20,527 bases of DNA from Phytophthora quininea (lineage: Eukaryota > Oomycota > Peronosporomycetes > Peronosporales > Peronosporaceae), in the NCBI GenBank assembly GCA_011947345.1, contig JAAVTG010000104.1, positions 1 to 20,527 of the forward strand, in the 5' to 3' direction. Made by a program: the position numbers and the translations under genes. How positions within the stretch are numbered: position 1 is the stretch's first letter; each line of letters starts with the position of its first letter. Shown in pieces: positions 1 through 10,697 of this stretch. The notes beneath the pieces were generated by a model that was given only the letters and a program-made list of their open reading frames with translations, was not told where the DNA came from and made no database searches.

Positions 1-375
1 GGTCGTGGACTTTTGGGCGACGTGGTGCAAGCCCTGCATCGAGATCGCGCCGTTCTTCAAGGAGCTGAGCGCCAAGTTCCCCAGCGCGGTGTTCGCGCGT
101 GTCGATGTGGACGAGGTCGAGGTGCGTCGACAAATCGCTTCCACCGAGTCGATTAGCTGGATCAGTCCGGCTGCCTGGCTGCGATGTGGTGCCGCGAGAT
201 GGCTCACTCGCTGTGTTGTGTGTGTGCTTTCCTGTTGCAGTCGGTGCCGGAGGAATTTGGCGTGGCGTCGCTGCCGAGCTTCAAGGTGTTCAAGGGCGGC
301 AAGGTCGTGGACGAGCTGAGCGGTGCCATCCGCTCGGCGCTCGAGAGCATGGTGGCCAAGCACGCCGCGCAATGA
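1..375 (+). CDS. thioredoxin, 3' part (5' end outside window)
   Basis: Thiol-disulfide oxidoreductase of the thioredoxin fold; only the part from the beta strand before the active site onward is in the window. Exon 1 runs from the window edge to 121 and carries [12 protein letters not shown], followed by a helix and the [10 protein letters not shown] strand. A GT-AG intron (122-240, GTGCGT...TTGCAG, phase 0) follows. Exon 2 (241-375) carries [20 protein letters not shown], including the cis-proline loop (SLPSF), and ends in a TGA stop at 373-375. Joining the exons restores the usual thioredoxin order with no gap. Oddity: the dipeptide between the two redox cysteines is Lys-Pro rather than the canonical Gly-Pro. 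The missing N-terminus prevents any statement on targeting; a cytosolic protein is the default inference. Family assignment is secure; the exact paralogue is not known. Confidence 0.93.
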
Positions 376-1742
376 GCTGCTGCCAGCGCGGCCCACCGCA
401 AAGTAGAAGGCAGGACAGCAACAACGGGACCACCACCTTCGCTGTCTCAGCGGCGCTGTGCGCGGTCGCTACATTGGATTATGGCACGGCCTCCCGGTCT
501 CTGTCTTGCAACGTCCTCAATCAATAATGACTTGACCGACTGCATCAACAAGCGAAGTTGGCTCGAGTTTCCAGCGCGCGACTGGATTTGGTGCCGGATT
601 ATCCGTTCGTAGGACAGGCCCCTTGCAAATGGCCACTCGCCACCCCCTCCATGTCCAGCAGGGCCAGGAAACGAATTTTGGCCACTCGGCATGCTGGAGC
701 AACAAGCAGACACTCGGGAGGCAAAGCGATGACGCCAAGAGCGCGAGCGAGACATGGGCGGGCGAGCTGTAAACATCCCCTTCTCTAGCTGCCCGCAAGG
801 TCAGCACAACCAGTCGTGACAGGCTTCAACCTGTCTCTCGCCTGTACCACGAGCAGCAAACCGCGTCGACATGCATTCTTCTTGGGCGGGATTTGAAGTG
901 ACCGTCATGCCATGCAAGCAAGCAAACCTTTCTTTTTTGGTGGCGGCACTCGCCTTGCTTGTCCCGATTGCCACGCACGACGAGAACAGACCTTATTCTC
1001 GCGGCGCTTAGTCGACAGGCGTATCTTGACGACAAAGGATATCAAGTCGGCTTCGAAGTCTTCAGGTACCGCTAGGTTGAAGCTCGCCATCGACCTGAGG
1101 TGATAGGTACAACGCGCGCATCTCGCGTTGCGGCTAGCTAAAAAAGATCTCCTCCACGAGATGGCTGCTTTCCTGCAGGCTCAGCTGAGGCGAGCAGCTC
1201 GGGGCGGCAGCATGGTGCCGCCGCCGGCGTGTCCCTGCTTCGGATGGCCACCGGGGCGTGTTACTTGCGGGATTGTGGGGCTCTGCGGGGCGTGCTCTAT
1301 CCTTGCAGGGCGTAAACTGTCCGACAACGCACGCCCATAATCAATTCAAGAGTCACTCGACAGGGGGCTCTATTCGGGCTGTCGGAGGTACCGCTACGAT
1401 CCCGCAATCGCTTCGCGACCCCGCCCAAATCGATCCCTTGTGCATCGTCTTGTCCAGGTATCAGTTTTGCCGCATCGCATCCCTTAGTCAAACCGCAGTG
1501 AAACGCCCCAGTATCCACCGCGCTATGTCCACGGTATGTATTTATAGATCGCTGTCTGCGTTTTATTATACCTCGCCCAAAATGGGTTCCTCGTCTGGCC
1601 TCCTTGTGCCTCTCCATCGTTCTCCGCTCACACTTTCGATTTTGTACTTACACCAAGAAAGGTTGCGATCGGCCTGAGCGGGACGGACACCTGAACGCCA
1701 CAGCACCGCAGCAGCAGCTACACAGACACACACAGACCACCC
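376..1742. other. intergenic spacer with no supported gene
   Basis: Between the thioredoxin stop and the secreted-protein start no open frame looks coding on either strand: the frames are short, overlap each other and have no recognisable domain or credible exon chain. AT-rich patches near 1540-1575 and an initiator-like motif near 1626 probably belong to the promoter of the next gene. Confidence 0.6.
1626..1643 (+). promoter_or_regulatory. oomycete initiator-like motif
   Basis: GCTCACACTTTCGATTTT lies about 100 bp upstream of the ATG at 1743. It resembles the oomycete core promoter, a GCTCAT-pyrimidine initiator followed by a CA-T-rich flanking element. Match judged by eye; no transcription start data. 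Confidence 0.45.
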
Positions 1743-2350
1743 ATGCAGCTCCTCCAGCTCCTCCTGTTGACGTTCGTCGTCGCCGTCGCCGCAGAGCAGG
1801 CCGCCCCGACCAGCAGCAGCACACGCATCTGCGCGGCATGCTGGACAAGCTCGTGCCCGACAGCAGCCCGCCCGAGCTGCAGGTGCGCGAGATGTTGGCC
1901 ACGTGGGAGGACGGCGACGTGGGCAAGGCCCGCAAGCTGCAGCCCTTGAAGGAAAAGATCGTGGGCGGCGAGACCATAGTCGTCTTCAGCAACCGGCGCC
2001 TGAGCCCCGAGGCCAAGATGGAGTCGGCCTTGGTGTCCTTTGACGTGCGCTCCAGCGCCAACTGCGTGGTCAGCGTCTGCGGCGAGCTCAGCAAGTGGTA
2101 CCGTCTGCGCGCCAAGGAGCAGTGCTTCGACCTGCGCATCGCGCCCAAGTCCGTGGATGAACTCGAGAACGGCCTGATCCGCGGCGTGTCGGCCGCCTAC
2201 TCGGGCGAGAAGCCCGTGGCCGAGAAGCTGTACCTCAAGTTCGACAAGAGAAACTTCATCGACGACTCCATCTGCGAGTACGAGATCGTCTCGGGCAGCA
2301 AGACCGTGCGCCCGAGCGAGCAGCAAGGCAGCTCGCAGGCCACAGCATAA
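1743..2350 (+). CDS. secreted protein of unknown function (reading frame broken once)
   Basis: Two adjoining frames appear to form one protein. The ATG at 1743 opens a classic signal peptide (MQLLQLLLLTFVVAVAAEQ, with cleavage plausible after AVA or AAE), but that frame soon turns into low-quality Ser/Cys/Arg sequence. One base out of register, from about 1805 to the TAA at 2348-2350, runs a well-behaved 180-codon frame containing LDKLVPDSSPPELQ, SNRRLSPEAKMESALVSFDV, CGELSKWYRLRAKEQCF and EKLYLKFDKRNFIDDSICEY. One extra base in the C4 run at 1804-1807 would join them into about 202 residues. The mature part has four cysteines, a charged body and a Ser/Gln-rich end, with no RxLR, LFLAK or other effector tag seen. 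I do not recognise the family. If the break is real, translation could begin at the in-frame ATG at 1838, giving a protein with no signal peptide. Confidence 0.7.
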
Positions 2351-3991
2351 GGCGCGTGCATCTCTGTAGGTGTAAAGAGCTGTACAATAGGATAGACCCC
2401 CCTCACTAATATTAGCCGCGCGGCGGCATTTTCCGACCATATTTGCGCGTCCAGCGTTCGCCATCGTCCGACGGAAATGTGGTGGGTGCGAATCACCACC
2501 ACAGCTGTGGAAGGAAGACGCAGGACAGCGAGCCAAGCCATTGACGGTCAGGCCAACTCGACAGCACATCACAAGAACCTTGAGTTTGCGTCTGGCCCGC
2601 CTATCCAGCGAGTTGTGCCGTCGAAGCAAACCTGTCACAGTTGCCCCCAAGCAGCATTTGAATGGCGGAGGCGACCTCCACGGCCTAGCTGATGGAGACC
2701 GTCATGGAGACCGCTGCGCTGGTACGGTGGAAAGCGAGGGACCCGATTGGCCTCCTGTCATTGTCGTGCTCGAGCTCAAAAGCTCCCAGCTGCAGGCTCC
2801 CTGACTCAAAGGAACGATCACGGTCACGGTGCTTTTACACGACGCTCAGTCCAGCTCGAATACAGCGTTAAATCCGCCTGCCGCGTGATTGTTGACGGCG
2901 ACATCTGGGCGAATAAGAGCAGCTCCAGGTGCGCAACTTGGAAACCTGCTTGCCGAGATGACCTTGCTGTGAGTAAACGCTGCAACTGGTATAACGTGCG
3001 ATCATGCAAGTCGGGACTTGGCTCAGTGCGGCGTTGCAAAACCGAAGCGTGTCGGCCGCGAAGGGGTCACTTGTGGCAAACGACCTTCAGTTTTCCGGTT
3101 GCACTGTTGAGCCGTTATCGGTCATGATCGCCAACGGAACCTTGGTGTTGTTATCGTCACTGGTCGTGACGAACCGGTCACGTTGAAATCGCTAGGCGTG
3201 GAGCGCTGCCAACGATAATCTTTGAACCACAGAGTTTGAGCGGGCTTGCTCGTTTTTGAGGGGGTCATCTTCGTCTCTACTACATGTAGGAGCTGCAGTT
3301 GGAAGTTGCCTGCGAGGTGCCGCTCCGGCGTGCCAGTGAGCTGCTGCGACCGCCTTTGCTGCTGGAAACGCTTCAACCGTCGTGTCGATGAGAACGCTTG
3401 CTTTGAGGAACTCTATCAAGCTCGGCACGACCTGCGGGGCATTGGCTGCGCGAATTGGAATACCTCCGATGCCGGCAACAGTCATCACGCAGCAAATTCA
3501 GACCCATCTCTTCGCCCTCGTGCTGAGGTGACTTCGTCAACGGGCTCATTAGCGAACAATGCTCACGACCTGTGAAGCAGCCGACTCGACATCCACGAAT
3601 GCATTCTGTTAGCGAAGCAGCTCGAAAGCAACGAAACGTTGGTTGGCTAACACATGCGCGGCGACTGCGTCGTCATGCAGTTTATGAAAGCGTCCCTCCA
3701 CTTCTTTTTATTGAAATCGTGGGGCTATTGCGCGCACCACCTAAAGCGGAGTAGGATGCAAAATCCGGCTGTGGAAATGGAGGAGCGAGCGATGCAATAC
3801 CTGCAGTTCCTCGTTGCACCTGCATGAGTATGAATACGAATATGCCGGACAAGAAACCCCGCCGTTTCCAAGTCAAGTCAAGTCGTGGCTTGGGCTTTTA
3901 GTGGGAATTGGATGAAAACTTATGCGTACATTTCAAACGATGTATTCATTGTTAAATCTGCAACGATACGCAAGTCAAGACCCACCCTCGT
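2351..3991. other. intergenic spacer, possible decayed coding remnants on the minus strand
   Basis: No intact gene. On the minus strand between about 3490 and 2700 there are disconnected stretches with protein-like character in different frames: VVPSLIEFLKASVLIDTTVE near 3430, SDDNNTKVPLAIMTDNGSTV near 3130, and VNNHAAGGFNAVFELD near 2880. They are interrupted by stops and I cannot assign them to a family. They could be a decayed gene or chance. The rest shows nothing I can support. Confidence 0.35.
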
Positions 3992-5079
3992 TTACTGGTA
4001 CTGGTGCCGCACGTGACATTCGTCTGCGTTGGTGGCAGCGTTTGAAGTCGCGGTGTTTGTGTTCGTGGCAGCGATCGAAGTCTCGGTGTTGCTAGAGTCA
4101 ACACTAAGGACCGCGGGGGTCTTTTCATTCCTGGCCGCGAAGCAGGGGACGCCTAGCGACAGCGCGGCGATCTCGTTTTCAGTGTCCTGTTGGCGTGGAA
4201 GAGTCCGAAGTGGCCTTCGACGGTAGCGTTACTGGATGTGATCTTCCACTCCTCGTCGAATGCCTCGAAGTAGAAGAACTCCAGCTTTTGCTGCTTTGCC
4301 ATCTTATAAAAGTCGGAGAAGTAGAGCGCGGCGTTGGCAGGGGTTGCCACGGACGCTTTAGCGTCAGAGCCGGCCGACGCCCATCCAGTCTCTCCGATCA
4401 CCACCTTCTTGCCGGCAGTCGCAGCCTGCTGGTACAGCGGCGCCATTCGCGATTCCAGGTAGCCCACTGCGCCGTTCACCGGGACTCGCTCCCAGAACGG
4501 GAACGCGTTGGCTTGGACAAAGTCCACGGCAACCATGAGCTCCGGGTGCGCGAGATACACGTCACCGATGTCGGCAATGGTGACGGGAATGGCTTTTGCG
4601 CCATAGTTGGCGAGGAGCTTCTTGACGCGATATAAGGCCTCAATATTCTTGCCGGCCGTGACATCCTTCCGGTAAATGGCCTCGCTTCCGACGTGAATGT
4701 CGACGATATTCCCGCTCCTGAAAAGCGCGGGGCTCTGATGAAGTAGTGTCTGCAGTCTAGCGATCTCCGACTCGAAGACAGCATCGTCCTTGCTGACCCA
4801 CAGGCCCAAGGACACTCTCAGTCCGGCATTGATGGCCGCGGGCACCACGACGGATCCCTGGTCGCAGTCTCCGAGCCCGTAGAGTCTCACCGTCCTGGCA
4901 ACTTGAGCCAGCACCTCGGTGTCGGTCTGGATGTCTGTTGCACTCTTGCATCGCTCTGCGGTTGGAGCCCAGTCGGCACCAATGCGAGGGTTGTAGTTGA
5001 CACCGTGGAGACAAAAGCTCCGGGCTGACACTGCAGCAATTAAAGCCGCGAAGGAGACGAGAACCTTGGACGAGAACAT
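3992..5079 (-). CDS. glycoside hydrolase family 17, beta-1,3-glucan hydrolase, secreted
   Basis: Predicted extracellular enzyme hydrolysing or remodelling beta-1,3-glucan, a main oomycete wall polymer. Start chosen at the ATG whose first base is 5079, because it opens a signal peptide (MFSSKVLVSFAALIAAVSA); the open frame upstream to 5172 looks non-coding and an initiator-like motif lies just before 5079. The GH17 barrel begins with HGVNYNPRIGADW. The likely acid/base is Glu133 in VGSEAIYRKD and the nucleophile Glu230 in VVIGETGWAS; FFYFEAFDEEWK (about 268-279) and HFGLFHANRTLK (290-301) complete the fold. The frame then stops after TRSPRCR at 4153. Minus one base at the A4 run (4176-4179 on +), a second frame stays open to 3992 and encodes LKNEIAALSLGVPCFAARNE, then a Ser/Thr/Asn/Ala-rich tail. 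I include it because other genes here show the same kind of break; the minimal CDS is 4153-5079 (308 aa). Divergent from CAP-D2. Confidence 0.9.
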
Positions 5080-5293
5080 GGCCGGTAGCTCGAAGCAGAA
5101 TTGAAAGTGAACATGACTAGCATGGCTCGAGCTGCATGGGATAATGGCAACAACGGCTTTTAACCGTTGCACCTCACTGTCGCGCTACCTGCGATGTGTT
5201 TTTGCTTGTCAACTTGATCCTGGTCGCTTTTTCAACTATTTTATGTACACTCCACACTAGCTTCGATTTGTGTGCGTACAAATCACTGCCACG
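5080..5293. promoter_or_regulatory. shared divergent promoter region of GH17 (-) and CAP-D2 (+)
   Basis: Only 214 bp separate the two start codons. On the minus strand GTTCACTTTCAATTCT (5097-5112), just upstream of the GH17 ATG, looks like an oomycete initiator plus flanking element. On the plus strand the T-rich stretch TTTTTCAACTATTTTATG (5229-5246) lies about 50 bp before the CAP-D2 ATG. Motifs judged by eye. Confidence 0.45.
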
Positions 5294-8200
5294 ATGGAGT
5301 TCCTCGTGCCGCTGCACTTGGCAGACTTGGAGCTGCCCAAGGCGGACCGCTGCCATGTGCAGACGCCGCTGAGCTTCGAGGACGAGACGGACGCGGAGAT
5401 CGGCGCGCGGCTGCGGCGCCTGGAGGACGCGGTGCTGGGCAGCGAGGGCGGCCTGGAGCTGCTGAGCGAGGAGCGGCTGGACTTGGCCTACAGCCTCGTC
5501 AAGTAGGTCGCCGTGCTGTCCGTTGAAGTCGAAAGGCTTTCTAACGCCCTGTCTACACTGTAGGAAGCTGCCGACACTCTCGGAGCCGCTGCGTATGCGC
5601 GTGGTGGAGATGCTCTCGAGCTTCGTGGCGAACACGACCGAGAGCGTGCTCGCCATGCGCCCAGGAAGCGACGGCGAGGACGTGGTGCTGTACCGCAGCA
5701 CATTCAAGGCCAGTGTCTACTTTCTGATCACGGCGCTCACGAGCATCAGCACGACGCAGACGCAGGCGGAGAAGGACATCCTGAAGAAGGGCAAGAAGAG
5801 CCAGACGTCCACCATCAACCGCGTCAACTGGGCCAAAGTGGTGGAAGGAGCCATCCAAAAGCTCACACGTTCCATCAGTCCTGCAACGTTCGGCATGTGG
5901 AACATGAACGTGCCCGAGGAGGTGAGGCAAACAAAGGAAAGAAGGAGAAGAAGAGATAGAACTCATTGGGACTTGTCTATCTGCTAGGAATTCTCCATTC
6001 TCTACTGCAAGGTGGTGTTCGAGCTGCTGGGCAATGCGCCACTCTGTCGCGGAAAGACATTCAAGCCCAAACTATACCATGTACGATGAATGTAGGTGGG
6101 TCCCTACTAATGGCGAGTTTATTCTAATGTTTTTATGATGTAGCTACTCGCGATGAGCTTGCAGAAGGCGCCTTCAATCCACATTTCGGTGGTGGCATCT
6201 CTCATCGACTTGATCTATACGCACGAGCATCTTAGCGCTCCCATCGCGGAGCTCGTGGAGCTGCTCTACTTCAAGTATACTAACGTAGCTTTTGCGGCGG
6301 ATCTCATCAGCGAGATCGGTAAAATCTCGTCTCGGGATGCGTCGAAGGACGTCGCTGGAACGCGAAACATATCTACATTCCTGTCAACCTTGTCGACGTT
6401 GACTCCAGCGCTGATCATGGGAAATCTGAGCTTCGTGCTGGCATTACTCGATTCCGAGGCGTATCAACTTCGCAACGCCGCCGTCACTTGTGTGACGCAA
6501 ATTTTGTTGTGGAACTTTCGCCAGAGTGGACCGCAGGATCTCGTACAAAGCAACAGCGAGCTAACGTCTAAGAAGAAAAGGCGGAAACCCAAAAACCACG
6601 TTACCGAACACAAGAGTGACGGTTCTGGTAGTAGTGATAGCAGCGACGACGATGATGGCACTAGTGACTCGGACGATGCAAAAGCCGCTGAGAAGCAGGA
6701 TGGGAACTCGCAGCGCACATTTTCTCGCTCGACAAGGGACCAGTTACTCAGTGTGCTTGAAGATCGCACCCACGACGTCAATTCCTTCGCGCGAGGGCAC
6801 GTGCTGAAGATGTGGGCGCTATTATGTGAAGAAGGAGCGTTACCTCTACACATGCTGAAGAGCGTAACGCTGATGGCCGTAGGGAGATTGCAGGACAAGG
6901 CTGCAGTCGTTCGTCGCCACAGTATTCACCTGCTTTCGCTTCTATTAGAAAGCAATCCTTTCATGGGAAATCTGAGCCGCGATTTCTACACGGTGAAACG
7001 TGATGCACTAACGGAGGAAATGAAGAAGAAGCGCGATGAAGTCATCGCCGGCGCGGAAAAAGAAATGAGTGAGGCAATGGGAGGCGTCACCATTCAGAGC
7101 GAGGGAGAAACAGCTCCATCGATCGCCGAGCCAGTCATTTCCTCGGAGGAACAAGCGGCAGAGCTCGAAAAAGAGCTGGCAAGGACCGTTCGTATGCTAA
7201 AGTTTTATCAGGATGCGATGGACTTTATTGACGAATTTGAGCAACGAGCTCTGCCGTTGATGGGGCAACTCTTGGGTAGTAAATCGATCTCGGACGTATT
7301 GGAAGCGATCCAGTTCTTCGAGAAGGCGTATCGCTTCCATCTAGATGCAGCGCACACAGCGATCAAGAAAGTGTTGCCGTTAACTTGGCGATCCGACGTG
7401 TCGATCCAAGAGCAGCTGTCGAACACGTTTGTGGCTTTGTTCATCCGCATCGACGTCGACGACCCCGAGCGCAATTCCCCACAACTGGTTGCCGAGAACT
7501 TGGTCAAGTTTCTGGATGAGTGTACAGTTGCAGAGTACACGTGTCTAGAGCGCATTCTTGGCGAACTCCACCGTGCCGAGAAGGTGCCAATGGTTGTTAC
7601 TAGTTCCCTGTGGAGCTTCGTGGACGTGAAACAGTATCCGATATCTGTCGTCAGCAATGCGCTGGCACTGCTGAGCATGATCGCCAACATCGACGACTCC
7701 ATGTTGTTCTCTAACGATCGTCTAGGGCAAATCCTCTCGATGGGATTCGGCGACGTAGCATGTAGCCCTGACTCTCGCTATCGAGTGTTTGGCTCTGCTT
7801 GTCGGTTGGTTCAGTGCATCCAGCTAGAGCCGAAGACTGCGAGAAGCAGCAGTCAGACACAACGCCGTATCCAGCGATCCAATTTGGACGCGACGGAGCA
7901 GATTATCTTGCGTCTGCAGCGCTTCCTCGCTCTAGATTTCGTTGGCGATGGCGGCATTGAGTCCGAATGCTTACACTCGACGTGGTTTGACACCGTGCAA
8001 CAGGCTATCGAGGCGATCTTCTCTATCTGCGAGCGACCCGAAGATGTGTGCGGCGATGTGATCAAACATTTGTCTCTGCGCTTGTTTGAAAGCGAGACGG
8101 ACGATCTGTCGCGGAAGGAGTTGGCGCATTTCTTCTTCGTGCTTGGTCACTCGGCAGTTAAAGTGGCCATTCATGTAGAAAGACTAGCTGCAAGGGTGAA

Positions 8201-9523
8201 GAAGATGCGCGCTAATCACGGTCTTGAGGCCGCGACAGCCTCAAAGCCTACATCCGATCCGTCAAATGACGCAGAAGATGTGACAGCGATGGAGGATGAG
8301 CTGGGCGTGGCGGCGGAGGTTGAGGCCGAGGAAGACACGTTTGTGAACAACATCATCCAGAAAGAGATCGCCTGCCGCAATCTATTGGGCGTCTATGGTC
8401 CGCTAATCATCCGCGTTCTAGTGGGCAGTGAGGAGGAATTCAAAGGGGACGAACTGCTTACTGAGTGTGCGGTCGTAGCACTGAGCAAGTTCATGGCTGT
8501 CTCTGAGGAGTTTTGCGAGAAGCACTTGCAGTTGCTCTTTACGATTCTACAAGACTCGCCCTTGCCATCTGTACGTGGCGACGTGATCATCGCTCTCGGA
8601 GACTTGTCGTTCCGGTTCCCGAACCTGGTGGAGCCTTGGACGTCCCACCTGTACAACCGACTCCGAGACGTGAATCTCAACGTCCGCAAGAACACGATCG
8701 TGGTGCTTTCCCACCTGATTTTAAACGACATGATTAAGGTCAAGGGCCAGATCAGCGAGATTGCCATCTCTTTAGTGGACGAGAACGACGGCATCCGCAA
8801 TCTGGCCAAGCTGTTCTTCTTCGAGCTGTCCAAGAAGGGCAACAACCCCATTTATAATATGCTGCCAGACGCAATCGGCCAGTTGTCTACCAGTGACCTC
8901 GTCTCGAACGCAAACTTCCAGACGATCACGCGGTTCCTCATCCAGTTCCTTACAAAGGAGAAGCAGATTGAGAGTATTGTAGAAAAACTAGCCCAGCGGT
9001 TCCCGACCGCCTCAAAGTGCAGCAGCAGCGCGACTTGGCGTACTGCCTTGCTCGTCTCCCACACACGGAGAAGTCGCTGAAGTATCTGTACCAAAGCCGC
9101 AAGCTTTTCAGTGACGCGCTTCACGACGCTGCGGTCGCGGACAGCTTCATCTCGCTGGTATCGAAGGCAAGGCGTGGAAACAATACCCAGACGGCGACGG
9201 CCGAAATGAAGGAGGCGATCGACAAGCTGGACGCGTTTGTTGTGGGGAAGAAGGAGGGCAAGGAAGAGGTACCATGGGCAGTCAATAGTTGGTGTGGGGT
9301 GTCAGACTCACGTTGTTTTGGTTGATTTTAGGACGAGAACGGCGAGATCGAGCCGATTGAGATCGCAACGTCACCTCAAGCGAAGGGTAGAACGAAACGC
9401 AAACCTGCGGCGAAAGGAGCCAAGACCACGCGAGCTACCCCAAGGAAGCGCGAGCGAGCCAAACGACGAACAACTCGGAAGAAGCGTGTGGAGACCAGCG
9501 AAGACTCGTCGGAAGAAGAATAG
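5294..9523 (+). CDS. NCAPD2: condensin complex subunit 1 (CAP-D2 / non-SMC HEAT-repeat subunit)
   Basis: HEAT-repeat subunit of condensin I, needed to compact and segregate mitotic chromosomes; nuclear/chromosomal. Exons: 5294-5502, 5564-5921, 5988-6080, 6144-9268 and 9332-9523; introns are GT-AG of 61-66 nt, the first and third with CTAAC/CTAAT branch-point-like sites. The spliced product is about 1325 aa, in the family range. The Cnd1 domain (about 990-1135) is diagnostic: AVVALSKFMAVSEEFCEKHL, RGDVIIALGDLSFRFPNLVE, RKNTIVVLSHLILNDMIKVK and LAKLFFFELSKKGNNPIYNM. An acidic Ser/Asp stretch sits near 377-406, and the C-terminus is a basic, NLS-like tail ending SEDSSEEE. One frame break: at the A3 run 9014-9016 the frame shifts from LAQRFPTASK to VQQQRDLAYCLARLP, the expected continuation. 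Without correction the protein would end at 9080 and lose about 145 residues. Confidence 0.95.
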
Positions 9524-9871
9524 CAACAGCCATACGAAAGTGCACGCCCAAAGTCAATTCCCACGTTGCCGCGGGGTTAAACCCTTACGACCATGCCTTC
9601 GGTTGGAATAGGAATACTCAAAATGCTGTATATTCATAAAACGGGGTGCTTAAGTATAGAAAATCGTGTTTTGTATCTACGACAACTACACACCGAATCA
9701 CTGATGTGATCATATTAACCTAAATCGAATCAAAATGCTTTATGTGGAAGAAACATTGTACTGCTGAATGTATCGCTACCTGTTGCCATCTTCACGGTGC
9801 TTTTAACTAATCTTGTTGTTAAGATAACAACATACTTTGAGTGTTTCGTCACTGCAATCACACAGCACCTA

Positions 9872-10405
9872 TTAATAATTGTGAAGCAATCGAAAACAAC
9901 CAATTGTCACGGTTGTGGAAGAACAGATGCGCACTCGACAACAACGCTTGCCAGTGATATGGTGGGTTGCCTCCGCGACCCATTCATTACGGGCCTGGTC
10001 CCGCAGATGTTCAGTAACATTTCGAAATACATCTGTTTCCAAATGAACAAATAACCGGCGCAAAGCGAGCGGAAGGCAGCAGGATGCCCCCCAAGCCAGC
10101 ACCAACATTAGTAGCGAGGTTGTTGACTTCAATCTCACCGAAGACGTTATTGCAGCCGAGCTTGTCCGAAATATGCCACACGAAACCGATTTTCTAGACA
10201 TGTGTGCGTGCAAATGGGTATGCTTCGTATCATCTTCAATGGTATTGATGCATGACAGATCGGAAGCGAAATCCCACTGCTGGGTCACCTTCAGCTTATA
10301 TATGAGGTCCCTGTCGCTCGTCTCAAACAAATAGTCATGCTTGTCCCCATCAGAAGTCCTGCTCTCCTTACAAATCATAATAATACTTGGTCCAGACGAC
10401 ATCAC
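9872..10405 (-). other. unrecognised 177-codon open frame, possibly a relic
   Basis: The longest frame in the gene-poor block. It opens at a GTG, with an ATG directly after at 10402. Its first third (SDGDKHDYLFETSDRDLIYK, LKVTQQWDFASDLSCINTI) looks like a folded, charged protein. The middle and end (TSSAAITSSVRLKSTTSLLM; CCRVRICSSTTVTIGCF) look less so. No motif, signal peptide or promoter seen. It may be the remains of a gene truncated at both ends or a chance frame; I do not assign a function. Confidence 0.25.
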
Positions 10406-10676
10406 AACGTCGGGTAATCATGACGGCCGACCAACATTCCGTCGCACACCTCGTCCTTACTCATGTTGTTTCTCGCACTTTCAGCAACTGGGCTTTTATG
10501 CGAAGCAACCATAATTCTGGTTCATTTCTGTTTGTTGTTGTAGGCTCCAACTACGAAAAATCCTTTCTCATAGCAAAATAATGACTGCTGTTACACTGAG
10601 ATATATAACATTGTCAGTAACGTGTCGGATATTCGTGTTTGAAGAACTATGGACAATTTTGAACACAAGTTCTACT

Positions 10677-10697
10677 GTAACGGGCCTAGACCGTTAC
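10677..10697. repeat. short inverted repeat (7-bp arms)
   Basis: GTAACGG and CCGTTAC flank a 7-nt loop. It begins with TGTAACGGG, which recalls the ends of some oomycete LTR retroelements, but no matching second LTR, primer-binding site or pol frame was found. It may be nothing more than a chance palindrome. Confidence 0.3.

Noticed and set aside
1718..2650. 310-codon open frame on the minus strand
   Set aside because: Antisense shadow of the GC-rich secreted-protein gene; its Leu/Ala/His-rich product has no domain and the plus strand has the better coding signal.
9017..9325. Independent small gene downstream of CAP-D2
   Set aside because: Its sequence (QQQRDLAYCLARLP) is the expected continuation of condensin subunit 1 after a one-base break, followed by a normal intron and last exon.
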